DNA of 16,221 bases from contig CAZLBV010000377.1 in assembly GCA_964557845.1 (NCBI GenBank), positions 1-16,221 of the forward strand. The letters are read 5' to 3'. This document shows positions 6,829-15,364 of this stretch, piece by piece. The notes under the pieces were generated by a model, which saw only the letters and a program-made list of their open reading frames with translations, made no database searches and was not told where the DNA came from. The DNA is from CAZLBV01 sp964557845. Lineage in GTDB: Bacteria; Acidobacteriota; Aminicenantia; Aminicenantales; Aminicenantaceae. Position 1 is the stretch's first letter. Every line of letters starts with the position of its first letter. The translations under genes and the position numbers were made by a program.

Positions 6829-8277
6829 TCATCCGATCAACACTGTCGCTATGAAGCAGGCAAGAATATCCAGACCCAGACTTTGGGCGGCTCCCCACTG
6901 ACTGAAAAATATTTTTTGCGCGATTATGAGAAGAGTGGAAGCTCCCATGCTCCAATAAAAAGCCCTGGCACTGAACCGCCACCAATGCCAGCGCATGGTG
7001 GCCGGAACCAGAATCATAGTCACCACCACGAAGATCATGGTTTCCCATGCCGAGATAATATCCTGAAAGGATAGGCTGGCAGTGAATCCTATAAGAAGAG
7101 CTATGATCGAAGCAGCCTGTCCCAACCGCACCAATTTTTTCTGACTGAGGTGTTTGGTGAAATAGCGTTTTAAAAAATCATTGACCACAACAGCACTGGT
7201 CACATTGATCATGGCGTCGAGTGTGGACATTAGGGCTGCCAGCAGGACAGCCAAAAACAATCCCCTTATCCCTACCGGTAGATTGGTAAGAACTAAGGGC
7301 ATGATCTTTTCCGCATCGAAACCGGCTTGAGCTCCAAGATAATAGATGCCCAGGATAAGGAATGCGCATCCGATGATCCATCGGAGCGTATATCCCACGG
7401 TCCACATGCCTCCTGCCAGGGATGCATCTCGTGAGCTGCGGGCGGTAAGGAAAAATTGAAAATCCCAGACATTGGGCCCGGCTAAAATACGGAAGATCAT
7501 CCAGGAAAAGCCTGCCAAAAGGAGTGGGCCGAATAAATAAAAATGGTGATAGCTTTCAGGGGTTGACTGCAGATATCCCGGCCAGAGCTTCCAGCTTAGG
7601 CTCAGGGATTTCCATCCTGGTGTTTGATTTTCAATAAAGCCTGAAGCGGAAGTGTTGAGAAAGACCATAACTGAAAGGATGACTGCGCCCACGGCGATCA
7701 ATAAAGTCTGCAGCATATCGGTAAGAATGACCCCGAAAAAACCTGCCAGAGTGACATACACTCCCACAACTGCGAAGACGATCAGAGTGGCTATCCACCG
7801 CGGCAGAGGCAGAAATTCTTCAGCGAATTTACCGATGCCCACTGCAATATAGGTAAGATTGAAGATCATTAAGACCAACAGGAAAAGAGCGGCGGATATC
7901 CGGGCCTTTTCTGCATCCCTTCCATTGCCGTAGCGGGTTTTATTCCATTCCGCAAAAGTCATCACTCCGGATCTGCGGATCCATTTCGCCTGAAAAGCCA
8001 TGTAAAAACAAATGATGAACCAACCCCAATATATATGGGTAACCCAGATGGCTTTCAAGCCCAGATAATAAAGAGCGCCCACCATGGCCATGGTTCCGCC
8101 GATATCAATATAGCTGGAACAACCAGAAAGGCCCAGCATCCACCAGGGAACATTGCGGCCGGCCAGGTAATAAGAATCCAGTTCTTGGGTGGCTCTTTTT
8201 TTTACCTTAAATCCGATGACGGCTACTAAAATCAGGTAAAAGGCAATAAGGAAAAGATCGATGGTATGAAGCTGCAT
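6829..8277 (-). CDS. sodium:solute symporter (SSS family), ends at an in-frame TGA
   Basis: This is an inner-membrane Na+-coupled secondary transporter of the LeuT-fold SSS family. The 482 residues are hydrophobic throughout, with about a dozen membrane segments. They start with TIDLFLIAFYLILVAVIGF and the family loop SYYLAGRNVPWWMLGLSGCS, and include the characteristic segment LLAALMSTLDAMINVTSAVV. AAGGA lies seven bases before the ATG at 8277. The frame stops at TGA (6829-6831) after TVLIG, in the middle of the expected last helix. The continuation, in the same frame, is the usual tail (6517-6825); together they would make about 586 residues. The substrate is unknown; the adjacent GH38 enzyme suggests a mannose-containing sugar. 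The 135 bases upstream separate it from the DUF1028 gene and hold no gene. Confidence 0.9.
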   Translation of the reverse strand: MQLHTIDLFLIAFYLILVAVIGFKVKKRATQELDSYYLAGRNVPWWMLGLSGCSSYIDIGGTMAMVGALYYLGLKAIWVTHIYWGWFIICFYMAFQAKWIRRSGVMTFAEWNKTRYGNGRDAEKARISAALFLLVLMIFNLTYIAVGIGKFAEEFLPLPRWIATLIVFAVVGVYVTLAGFFGVILTDMLQTLLIAVGAVILSVMVFLNTSASGFIENQTPGWKSLSLSWKLWPGYLQSTPESYHHFYLFGPLLLAGFSWMIFRILAGPNVWDFQFFLTARSSRDASLAGGMWTVGYTLRWIIGCAFLILGIYYLGAQAGFDAEKIMPLVLTNLPVGIRGLFLAVLLAALMSTLDAMINVTSAVVVNDFLKRYFTKHLSQKKLVRLGQAASIIALLIGFTASLSFQDIISAWETMIFVVVTMILVPATMRWHWWRFSARAFYWSMGASTLLIIAQKIFFSQWGAAQSLGLDILACFIATVLIG

Positions 8278-8412
8278 AGTTTTTCCTTAATGGTTAAGAA
8301 CTCAGAATATAATATCTCCCTCCGAAATTTCCACTAAAATATGCCGCATAAAAAAAATGTTCTCAGGTTGTTCCATTGAACTCATGTGGATTATCATAAA
8401 AACCAATTGAAT

Positions 8413-9420
8413 TCAGTTGTTCTTCTTGGGAGCGACAGATAATATTTTTTTTATCAGTTTAGCATCGTCAGGAAGCTGCCCTACTTTGGGCAATCGGGGA
8501 ACAAGAATGGCCCAGTTATAGTCCATCTCAAAGACTTTTTTAAACAGAGGGAGGCTTTCTTCGACTTTTCCGGTAGCCGCCAGGGTTACCGCTGGCCAGA
8601 AGATCATCTCTGCATTGTCGGGATACATATTCATCGCTTTGGTATAGGCTTCCATAGCTTCGATGATCTTATTCTCGGTTAACAATAAATCTCCACGGTT
8701 CATATGATTATAAGCCTGATTGAGCTTGACCAAGCGCTTTAATTCTTTGACCGGCTCAGGATGATCTTCCACTCTCAGGTTGTAGAGGATGCCTTCCCAC
8801 CAGCGTTCGGTTTTTTCGATCTGGGCTACAATGATCGCAGCAGATTGTCTGCCGCGGATATCGCCGCCTTCTTTTTGGGCAGCCTCCAGAGCTGCTATCA
8901 ATCTTTCGGCCAGCTCCCCGGGAGTATTTTCGAAGGCTTCTGCCATGGCCTTCCAGACTGTGTCTTTTAACATAAGATTGGCCTGACAGGAATATCCTTT
9001 GCCTATTATATGTCCTGCTTCCGGGATACAGTTTTTACCGGTATGGACCGCCACATTGCCGTGAATATCGATCATAGCGACCTGGCGGACAGATTCATTT
9101 TCATCGGCCTGGATCAGTTTTTTCAGTGCTTCCTCTGCGGTATGACCCTCTTTCATCAGATTAAGACCGTCAGGGCCGTAGCCGGCCTTGACAAATGATT
9201 GGGTTGCAACCGCTCCTGCGCCGGATTCGATCCAGGGAACCAAAAAGCCCACAGAAAACCAGTGGGACTGAACGGCCACTCCCATTTGTCCTGTTTCTTT
9301 ATCCAGGGCAACAATTGAATAAGTAGATACCGGCCGGATGGTTTCGTTGGCAAATAGTAGCGAAGGATAGATAAGACAAATAAATAAAATTAGACAAAAG
9401 GTGAGGTTGTTTTTTTTCAT
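8413..9420 (-). CDS. secreted DUF1028 (Ntn-hydrolase-like) protein with TPR tail
   Basis: Residues 1-24 form a signal peptide (KK, a hydrophobic core, LLFA then NE), so the protein is exported. Residues about 33-218 match DUF1028, a family assigned to the Ntn-hydrolase superfamily with no established reaction. Visible marks are TYSIVALDKETGQMGVAV, GAGAVATQSF, YGPDGLNLM, AVHTGKNC, and GGDIRGRQSAA. Residues about 235-310 form TPR-like helical hairpins (EAMEAYTKAMNMYPDNAEM; GKVEESLPLFKKVFEMD). In unsecreted members the putative nucleophilic Thr/Ser follows the initiator Met; here the equivalent Thr33 would need cleavage eight residues beyond the predicted signal-peptidase site. GGAGG precedes the ATG. 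It heads the symporter-mannosidase cluster, suggesting periplasmic processing of an imported substrate, which is inference. Confidence 0.9.
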   Translation of the reverse strand: MKKNNLTFCLILFICLIYPSLLFANETIRPVSTYSIVALDKETGQMGVAVQSHWFSVGFLVPWIESGAGAVATQSFVKAGYGPDGLNLMKEGHTAEEALKKLIQADENESVRQVAMIDIHGNVAVHTGKNCIPEAGHIIGKGYSCQANLMLKDTVWKAMAEAFENTPGELAERLIAALEAAQKEGGDIRGRQSAAIIVAQIEKTERWWEGILYNLRVEDHPEPVKELKRLVKLNQAYNHMNRGDLLLTENKIIEAMEAYTKAMNMYPDNAEMIFWPAVTLAATGKVEESLPLFKKVFEMDYNWAILVPRLPKVGQLPDDAKLIKKILSVAPKKNN

Positions 9421-9458
9421 TTTTAGCAGCCTCCAATTTCTGCTTGATTTAACACTTT

Positions 9459-9487
9459 TTGTTTGAAATTATTTTTTATTATATGTT
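9459..9487 (+). promoter_or_regulatory. possible promoter of the PAS kinase gene
   Basis: TTGTTT (9459-9464), 17 bases, TATGTT (9482-9487) in a very AT-rich divergent intergenic region. The match is moderate and AT-richness makes chance matches common. A small dyad, TGAAG/CTTCA (9508-9519), lies in the predicted leader. Confidence 0.3.
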
Positions 9488-9506
9488 AAAGTACGAACAA
9501 AATTAA
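9478..9506 (-). promoter_or_regulatory. possible promoter of the DUF1028 gene
   Basis: On the minus strand a perfect TATAAT (9478-9483) lies 17 bases from a weak -35, TTAATT (9501-9506). Its -10 overlaps the -10 of the candidate rightward promoter, so the two would compete for polymerase if both are real. Confidence 0.3.
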
Positions 9507-9544
9507 ATGAAGTTCTTCAATTTTTTCGGGGATCGGATCGACAT

Positions 9545-11734
9545 ATGGTTAAAATGAAAGATAAATTACCTAAGGATACTTCTGCTCACCCCCAGCAAAC
9601 TCGATCTAAACAGAAGGAAGAAAGAGATTTTTACCAAAAATTAGTAGAGCATTCTCTTCAAGGGATAGTTATCTTTCAGAACAACGGCATTGTTTTCGCG
9701 AATAAAACCATGGAAGACATCGCCGGTTTTTCAGTGGACGAACTGCTTTCTTTCTCCCCGGATCAAGTAAGAGATTTTATTCATCCTGATGACCGGGCCC
9801 AGGTCTGGAAAAGAATGCGTGAACGTCTACAGGGAAAAGATGTTCCCTCGAGATATGTATTTCGAGCCTTGAGAAAAGATAATAAGTACAATTGGCTGGA
9901 GATGTATGCCGCACTCATTGAATATCAGGGAAAGCCGGCTGTTCAGGGTGCCATTGTCAATATCACGGAACAAAAACAAGCTGAGGCGGAATTGTTAAAG
10001 AGAGAAGCAACCTTAAATAGTATCTTTAAGGCGGCGCCTATTGGGATCGGTCTGGTCTCAAATAGTATTCTTTTGCGGGTAAATGAAAAGATCTGCGAGA
10101 TGGCCGGTTATTCACAAGATGAGTTGGTGGGCAAAAGCGCCCGGATCTTATATCCGACCAAGAAGGATTATGACTATGTGACGAACGAAAATCACCGGCA
10201 GATCTCTGAGTTCGGAACCGGGACTGTGGAGACCAGATGGAAGATCAAATCAGGTGAGATCAAGGATGTTCTATTGAGCTCCACATTGCTCGATCAGGGC
10301 GATCTCTCTGCAGGAGTCACATTTACTGCTCTGGATATTACCGAGAGCAAACGTACCCTAGATGAGTTGAAAAATTCAGAAGAACGGTTGAAAATTCTCT
10401 TTGAATTCGCACCGGACGCCTATTATTTGATTGATTTAACAGGCAGATTTTTAGACGGTAATAAGGCTGCAGAGGCTTTGATCGGTTACAGCAAAGAAGA
10501 ATTGATCGGAAAAAGTTTTTTAAAGCTCAATCCCATGGATAAAGCACTGATTAAAAAAGCAGCAGCTTTATTATCCAGGAACGCAAGTGGAATGGCTACC
10601 GGACCGGATGAATTCGTTTTGCGCAGGTTAGACGGAAGCCAGGTTTTTGTTGAAATAAGCACCTATCCGGTTAAAATCAACGATAAAATTCAGGTTTTGG
10701 GAATAGCCCGTGATGTTTCTGAACAGCATAAAGCCATAGAAGCTCTCAGAACAAGTGAGGATAAGTTTAGAAACTTAGCAGAGAAATCCCCGAATATGAT
10801 CTTTATCAATAAAAGAGGGCGGGTTGTCTATGCGAATAAAAAGTGTGAAGAATCCATGGGTTATTCTGTTGAAGAATTCCTTTCCTCTGATTTCAATTTT
10901 TTTAGCCTGATCGCTCCGGAATCCATGGAATTCATCAAGAAGTCCCTTAGTCGACACCTCAGGGGAGAAGATGTCCCGCCTTATGAATACTCATTGGTTA
11001 CCAAGAACGGAAAAAGGATCGATGCCATCATCACCACCAAATTGATCCCTTATGAAGACGATACGGCAATTTTGGGGATCATCACTGATATAACCGAAAG
11101 GAAACAAGCGGAAGAAAAAATAAAAGCATCTTTAAAGGAAAAGGAAGTCATGCTTCGGGAGATCCATCACCGGGTCAAAAACAACATGCAGATAATCACA
11201 AGCCTCCTTAGACTTCAAGCCGGGCAGGACAAAGATGCCAATGTCCAGCAGATGTTTACCTTATGTCAAAACCGGATTAAATCCATGTCTTTGATCCATG
11301 AAAGTTTGTATCAGTCCCAGGTCCTTAGCAGGATCAATTTTTCTGATTATATTAAAAAGATGACAACTCATTTGGTTTCGATCTATAGTCAAGGGAAAAA
11401 AGTCTTTAGTGTCAATTATGAACTGGATGATGTTTATTTAGATATAAACCAGGCAATCCCTTTTGGTTTGATCATAAATGAATTGATCACGAATGCGCTG
11501 CAACATGCGTTCCCTCCATCTCACACAGGAGACATAATGATAGCGCTTAGAAAAGAAAAAAAAGGGAAAATAATATTTGAGGTTAAGGACAACGGGGTTG
11601 GAATTCCTGAAGATGTAAATACAGAAAGACCGATATCCCTAGGTTTGCAGTTGGTGTATGATTTAGCCCGGCAGTTAAACGGGTCTGTGAATATAAGGAA
11701 TAAACCGGGTACATCGGTCACGATCTCCTTTTGA
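9545..11734 (+). CDS. soluble sensor histidine kinase: four PAS domains and a HisKA_2 core
   Basis: Four PAS domains follow one another at about residues 29-144, 151-270, 276-395 and 402-521, three of them ending in the typical DITE-like linker (NITEQKQAEAEL, DITESKR, DITERKQAEEK). Then comes a HisKA_2 dimerisation region, LREIHHRVKNNMQIITSLL, with phospho-acceptor His542. The HATPase domain has an N box (INELITNALQHAF), a G1 box (DNGVGIP) and the SLGLQLV motif. No membrane segment or signal peptide is present, so it senses a cytoplasmic or PAS-bound cue. It has no receiver and must phosphorylate a separate regulator; five receiver domains are encoded by the convergent cluster next door. The Shine-Dalgarno signal is poor (GGA seven bases upstream), and a second ATG at 9554 is an alternative start. 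Confidence 0.95.
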   Translation: MVKMKDKLPKDTSAHPQQTRSKQKEERDFYQKLVEHSLQGIVIFQNNGIVFANKTMEDIAGFSVDELLSFSPDQVRDFIHPDDRAQVWKRMRERLQGKDVPSRYVFRALRKDNKYNWLEMYAALIEYQGKPAVQGAIVNITEQKQAEAELLKREATLNSIFKAAPIGIGLVSNSILLRVNEKICEMAGYSQDELVGKSARILYPTKKDYDYVTNENHRQISEFGTGTVETRWKIKSGEIKDVLLSSTLLDQGDLSAGVTFTALDITESKRTLDELKNSEERLKILFEFAPDAYYLIDLTGRFLDGNKAAEALIGYSKEELIGKSFLKLNPMDKALIKKAAALLSRNASGMATGPDEFVLRRLDGSQVFVEISTYPVKINDKIQVLGIARDVSEQHKAIEALRTSEDKFRNLAEKSPNMIFINKRGRVVYANKKCEESMGYSVEEFLSSDFNFFSLIAPESMEFIKKSLSRHLRGEDVPPYEYSLVTKNGKRIDAIITTKLIPYEDDTAILGIITDITERKQAEEKIKASLKEKEVMLREIHHRVKNNMQIITSLLRLQAGQDKDANVQQMFTLCQNRIKSMSLIHESLYQSQVLSRINFSDYIKKMTTHLVSIYSQGKKVFSVNYELDDVYLDINQAIPFGLIINELITNALQHAFPPSHTGDIMIALRKEKKGKIIFEVKDNGVGIPEDVNTERPISLGLQLVYDLARQLNGSVNIRNKPGTSVTISF

Positions 11735-11765
11735 GATGAGACACTTGTGACTCAAGACTATTCCC

Positions 11766-13754
11766 TTAGTGGAGAAGCCATTTCTCTAAAGCCGAAGCAA
11801 AAGTATGCGGCTGCAGGGGTTTAGTCAAATAATCATTCATACCCGCAGCATAACACTTGTCCTTATCTCCTTTCATGACATGCGCGGTCAACCCGATTAT
11901 AGGGATATCATGGTTTTTTACCGAAGATTTCTGATCCCTTATGATCTTGGTTGCCTGGAGCCCATCCATTTTAGGCATACTGACGTCCATAAAAACAAGA
12001 TTATATGATTTATCCTCGAGGGCATGGATAGCTTCCAATCCATTGGAGGCAAGATCCGCATTAAACCCAAGTTTTTGCAGCATCCCCATAGCAACTCGTT
12101 GCCCTATTATATTATCTTCGACCACCAGGATTTTAACGCTTCGCTTGATATTTTCTGCGATGTTGTGCCGGGTTATGATCTTGTTTTTCATATATTTTTT
12201 GGGTTGTGAATGGTTACTGAATACTAACTTGAGACAATCATATAACCTTGACTGCTTAATGGGTTTCGTCAAATAAGCAGAGAAGCCGATCTTCTCAAAA
12301 TGAGCAGCATCTCCTCTCGTTCCGAAATATGTCAGCATAATTAACTTGGTATCCTTAATCTTTTCATCCTCTTTTATCTTTATCCCCAGTTTTTCTCCAC
12401 CCATACCCGGCATGGCTAGATCTAGCATGGCTGCTTGAAATGGTTTACCGCTTTCTGCTGCTGTTTTTAATTTTTCTAAAGCCTCTTCCGCATGGGTGGC
12501 TTCTTCATAACTGAGTTTCCACTGGCGGAGATACTCTGTCAACATGCGGCGGTTGAGGGAATTATCATCTACGACCAAAACCCGGGCATTTTTGATGTCA
12601 TCTGTGATCTCGATCGGCTTGAGATTTTCCTTAGGCTGTTTATTAAAGACAGCAGTAAACCAGAAAGTTGAACCTTTCCCCTCTTCGCTTTCTACTCCGA
12701 TCTGGCCTTCCATCAGCTCAATTATCTTTTTGGAGATGGCTAATCCCAGTCCTGTTCCTCCATATTCCCGCGTTACTGAAGAATCGGCTTGAGTAAAAGC
12801 TTCGAATATGGAGTTGATCTTGTGTTGGGGGATGCCTAATCCTGTATCAGTGATCGAAAAGTGCAGATTGGCTTGATAATCGGTTTCACTTTCTAGACTT
12901 ACATGCAAGGTGACTTTTCCTTGGGAGGTGAATTTAATCGCATTACCGATAAGATTGGTTATGGCCTGACGCAGCCGGGCAGGATCGCCTTGCAGAAGTG
13001 AAGGGACTTCTGGTTCGATCATATAAATGTATTCCAGCCCCTTCATATGGGCTTTCAAAGCTAAAAGATCGTTCATGTCTTCCAGGGCAATCCGGATGTC
13101 AAAGTCCATCATTTCCATTTGCATTTTACCTGCGTCGACTTTGGAAAAGTCCAGAACATCATTGATGACGCTCAAAAGGGAATCAGAGCTGTTACGAATG
13201 GCTTCGGTATATTCCTTTTGTTCTGGTGTTAATTCTGTATTCAACAGAAGAGCTGTCATTCCCATGATCCCATGGATAGGTGTTCGGATCTCATGGCTCA
13301 TATTGGCTAAAAATTCACTTTTGGCGTAGGTGCTTTCCTCAGCCTGTTTTTCCAGGATTTTTTTTTGCTTGTGGAGCCGGATAAAAACATTGACCTTGCT
13401 TCTTAAAATATCGGGATCAATTGGTTTGAATAGGTATTCGACCGCACCGGATTCATATCCTTTGAAGATGTGTTTTTCTTCTTTGCTGATGGCAGTGACA
13501 AAAATGATCGGAATATTCCTGGTGCGTGCGGTCCCTCTCATCAGCTCAGCTGTTTCAAAGCCATCCATCTCCGGCATCTGTACATCCAGGATCACCAAAG
13601 CAATATCGTGTTTTAGTACCAAACTTAGCGCTTCGTTTCCGGAGTTAGCCTTGATAAGATTGATACCCGGAGCCTCCAAAATACTCTCTAAAGAAAGCAG
13701 GTTTTCAGGCCGGTCATCGACGATCAATATATCGACCAAGTCATTATCTTGCAT
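11766..13754 (-). CDS. hybrid histidine kinase REC-HisKA-HATPase-REC-REC
   Basis: Two ATG codons lie in tandem at 13755-13757 and 13752-13754. I prefer the second because GGAG is six bases upstream of it and only three from the first. Numbering from the first Met: receiver 1 at about 8-128 with Asp58 (LVILDVQMPEMDG) and Lys111; HisKA with His155 in FLANMSHEIRTP; HATPase with NLIGNAIKFT, DTGLGIP and GGTGLGLAI; receiver 2 with Asp446 (AMLDLAMPGMGG); receiver 3 with Asp591 (VFMDVSMPKMDG). The N-terminal receiver means the kinase itself takes input from another kinase. No membrane segment and no HPt domain is present, so onward phosphotransfer needs an external HPt or regulator. It is the last gene of the leftward operon, 87 bases after cheB, and ends 31 bases from the convergent PAS kinase. 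Confidence 0.95.
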   Translation of the reverse strand: MQDNDLVDILIVDDRPENLLSLESILEAPGINLIKANSGNEALSLVLKHDIALVILDVQMPEMDGFETAELMRGTARTRNIPIIFVTAISKEEKHIFKGYESGAVEYLFKPIDPDILRSKVNVFIRLHKQKKILEKQAEESTYAKSEFLANMSHEIRTPIHGIMGMTALLLNTELTPEQKEYTEAIRNSSDSLLSVINDVLDFSKVDAGKMQMEMMDFDIRIALEDMNDLLALKAHMKGLEYIYMIEPEVPSLLQGDPARLRQAITNLIGNAIKFTSQGKVTLHVSLESETDYQANLHFSITDTGLGIPQHKINSIFEAFTQADSSVTREYGGTGLGLAISKKIIELMEGQIGVESEEGKGSTFWFTAVFNKQPKENLKPIEITDDIKNARVLVVDDNSLNRRMLTEYLRQWKLSYEEATHAEEALEKLKTAAESGKPFQAAMLDLAMPGMGGEKLGIKIKEDEKIKDTKLIMLTYFGTRGDAAHFEKIGFSAYLTKPIKQSRLYDCLKLVFSNHSQPKKYMKNKIITRHNIAENIKRSVKILVVEDNIIGQRVAMGMLQKLGFNADLASNGLEAIHALEDKSYNLVFMDVSMPKMDGLQATKIIRDQKSSVKNHDIPIIGLTAHVMKGDKDKCYAAGMNDYLTKPLQPHTFASALEKWLLH

Positions 13755-13844
13755 CATGAGCTCCTGTTGAAATTAAGGCAGATTTGTAAATAAGGAGTTT
13801 TGGCGATTTTAGAATTTTTTTTCTTCCTATTAAGTTTCCTCATG

Positions 13845-14456
13845 TCAGCTGCTGTTTTTTTTTGAGTCCTGGGTTATTTCAACCAGAAACGGGCCGATCT
13901 CATTCAGCGACAAAATATGATCGACTTTGGTTGAAGCGATGGCTTCCTGAGGCATGGACGCCGCTTCTGCTGTTTTAGGATCTTGTACGATCGTCAATCC
14001 TCCTGATTCTTTTATTTTTTTCAGTCCATGGCTTCCATCGAAGTTTCCGCCGGTAAGGATGATTCCGATTAATTTATCGGAATAGACATCGGAAGCGGTC
14101 TCAAACAAGACATCGATGGAAGGCCGAGCGTAGCAAACCCTCTCATTCACGGTAAGCGATAAGGTTCTATCTGATTCTACCAAAAGGTGGTAATTGGGTG
14201 GAGCGAAATAGACTGTTCCGGGTCTAAGAGGTTCTTTCTCATCCGCCTGTTTAATGTTTAAAGCACACTCTCGGTTCAAAATGTTTATCATATAATCATC
14301 AGAATCTGGGTGCATATGCTGTACAATGATTATCGGAAGGTCGAAATCCTTGGGAAGAGATTTGAATATGGTTTGAAGCGCTTTAATTCCACCAGCAGAA
14401 GTGCCGATTACAACAGCTTGATAATCCCTGCTCCTGGCATATTCCTGGGTTTTCAT
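13845..14456 (-). CDS. cheB: CheB-type protein-glutamate methylesterase, catalytic domain only
   Basis: CheB removes methyl groups from glutamyl residues that CheR has methylated. The catalytic triad is visible: Ser20 in VIGTSAGGI, His47 in VQHMHPDSDD and Asp140 in LTGGNFDGSHG (family usually GMGxDG). The 203-residue protein is only the esterase domain and lacks the N-terminal receiver through which classical CheB is controlled. The frame is open to 14564, but the ATG at 14456 sits one base after the CheR stop (TAG-G-ATG) with GGA just upstream, a classic coupled start, so the longer version is rejected. Stand-alone CheB domains occur in cheB-cheR-kinase modules outside chemotaxis. Its target could be the neighbouring multi-receiver protein or an unlinked receptor. 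Confidence 0.92.
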   Translation of the reverse strand: MKTQEYARSRDYQAVVIGTSAGGIKALQTIFKSLPKDFDLPIIIVQHMHPDSDDYMINILNRECALNIKQADEKEPLRPGTVYFAPPNYHLLVESDRTLSLTVNERVCYARPSIDVLFETASDVYSDKLIGIILTGGNFDGSHGLKKIKESGGLTIVQDPKTAEAASMPQEAIASTKVDHILSLNEIGPFLVEITQDSKKNSS

Positions 14457-14457
14457 C

Positions 14458-15315
14458 CTATCCTCTTTTCCGGAAAATTTTCTCTTTAGAAGAGATTGTC
14501 TCGAATTTATTGGCGTATTGAGTAAAATTGATATCTTCTTTGGTCCCGAGGCAGAGAAATCCAAAATGGCTTAAACTTTCATGAAAAAGCCCGATAGCCC
14601 GGTTCTGCAGATCCCGATTGAAGTAGATGAGAACGTTGCGGCACATGATCATATTCATCTCACCGAAAGCTCCGTCTGTTGCCAGATTATGGTCGGCAAA
14701 AACTATATTTTTTTTCAGTGATTCATGGATTATGGCATGATCGTAGTGAGCACTGTAGTAATCGGCGAAAGATTCCACACCCCCGGCTTTCTGATAATTA
14801 AGAGTGTATTCCTTTATCCGGTCTAGAGAAAAAATTCCTTGTTTGGCTTTTTTTAGTACCAATTCGTTGAAATCAGTGGCATAGATCTGAAACTTTCCTG
14901 AAAGCCCTTCTTCTCGCAGTAGAATGGCTAATGAATAAACCTCCTCACCGGTTGAACAACCGGCATGCCATAGTTTAATGAAGGGATAGGTTTTGAGGAT
15001 AGGTATGACTTTCTGCCTTACTGCCTGGTAGAATTCAGGGTCCCGGAACATCTCGGTGACATTGATAGAAAGGTTTAAAAGCAATTGATTAAAGGCGTTT
15101 TCTTCATAAAGGATCATGTGCTGGAGATCTGATAATTTAGTTAGTTTATATGAAGAAAGGGTGGCTGATATTCTCCTTTTAATGGAAGCCCTGGAATAAG
15201 AACGAAAATCATATCCATATTTCAGGTATATGGCTTCCAGTAATAGATCGATCTCGATGTTCTTGATATCTTCGGTTCGTAATTTTTGCGACTCATTCAT
15301 TGGTTGATTCATCAT
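14458..15315 (-). CDS. cheR: CheR-type protein-glutamate O-methyltransferase
   Basis: CheR transfers a methyl group from S-adenosylmethionine to glutamates of signalling proteins. The N-terminal helical domain (about residues 20-80, with the basic SRASIKRRIS segment) precedes NVTEMFRDPEFY (85-96), the SAM loop LWHAGCSTGEEVYSLA (115-130) and MCRNVLIYF, all typical. Length, 285 residues, is normal for a single-domain CheR. Three Met codons lie near the start (15315, 15312, 15300) and no strong Shine-Dalgarno sequence distinguishes them. It follows the double-receiver gene by 49 bases and is separated from cheB by one base, so the two are surely cotranscribed. No chemoreceptor, cheA or cheW lies in the window. 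Confidence 0.95.
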   Translation of the reverse strand: MMNQPMNESQKLRTEDIKNIEIDLLLEAIYLKYGYDFRSYSRASIKRRISATLSSYKLTKLSDLQHMILYEENAFNQLLLNLSINVTEMFRDPEFYQAVRQKVIPILKTYPFIKLWHAGCSTGEEVYSLAILLREEGLSGKFQIYATDFNELVLKKAKQGIFSLDRIKEYTLNYQKAGGVESFADYYSAHYDHAIIHESLKKNIVFADHNLATDGAFGEMNMIMCRNVLIYFNRDLQNRAIGLFHESLSHFGFLCLGTKEDINFTQYANKFETISSKEKIFRKRG

Positions 15316-15364
15316 TTCAGCAATTTTCTTAACTTCTCTCAGTTTCCTTTATCTCATTTATAGT

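Noticed and set aside
6829..6831. TGA in the symporter as a selenocysteine codon
   Set aside because: The position lies at the end of a membrane helix where no Cys/Sec is expected, and the short dyad downstream (GATAT/ATATC with a two-base loop) does not look like a bacterial SECIS element.
11735..11765. Dyad GAG-A-CAC-TT-GTG-A-CTC between the convergent kinases as a terminator
   Set aside because: Only 3 + 3 pairs around a mismatch and no T-run on either strand; too weak to call.
14457..14564. Longer N-terminus for CheB reaching into the cheR gene
   Set aside because: It would overlap CheR by about 107 bases and encodes no CheB-like residues; the ATG at 14456 has the coupled-start arrangement.
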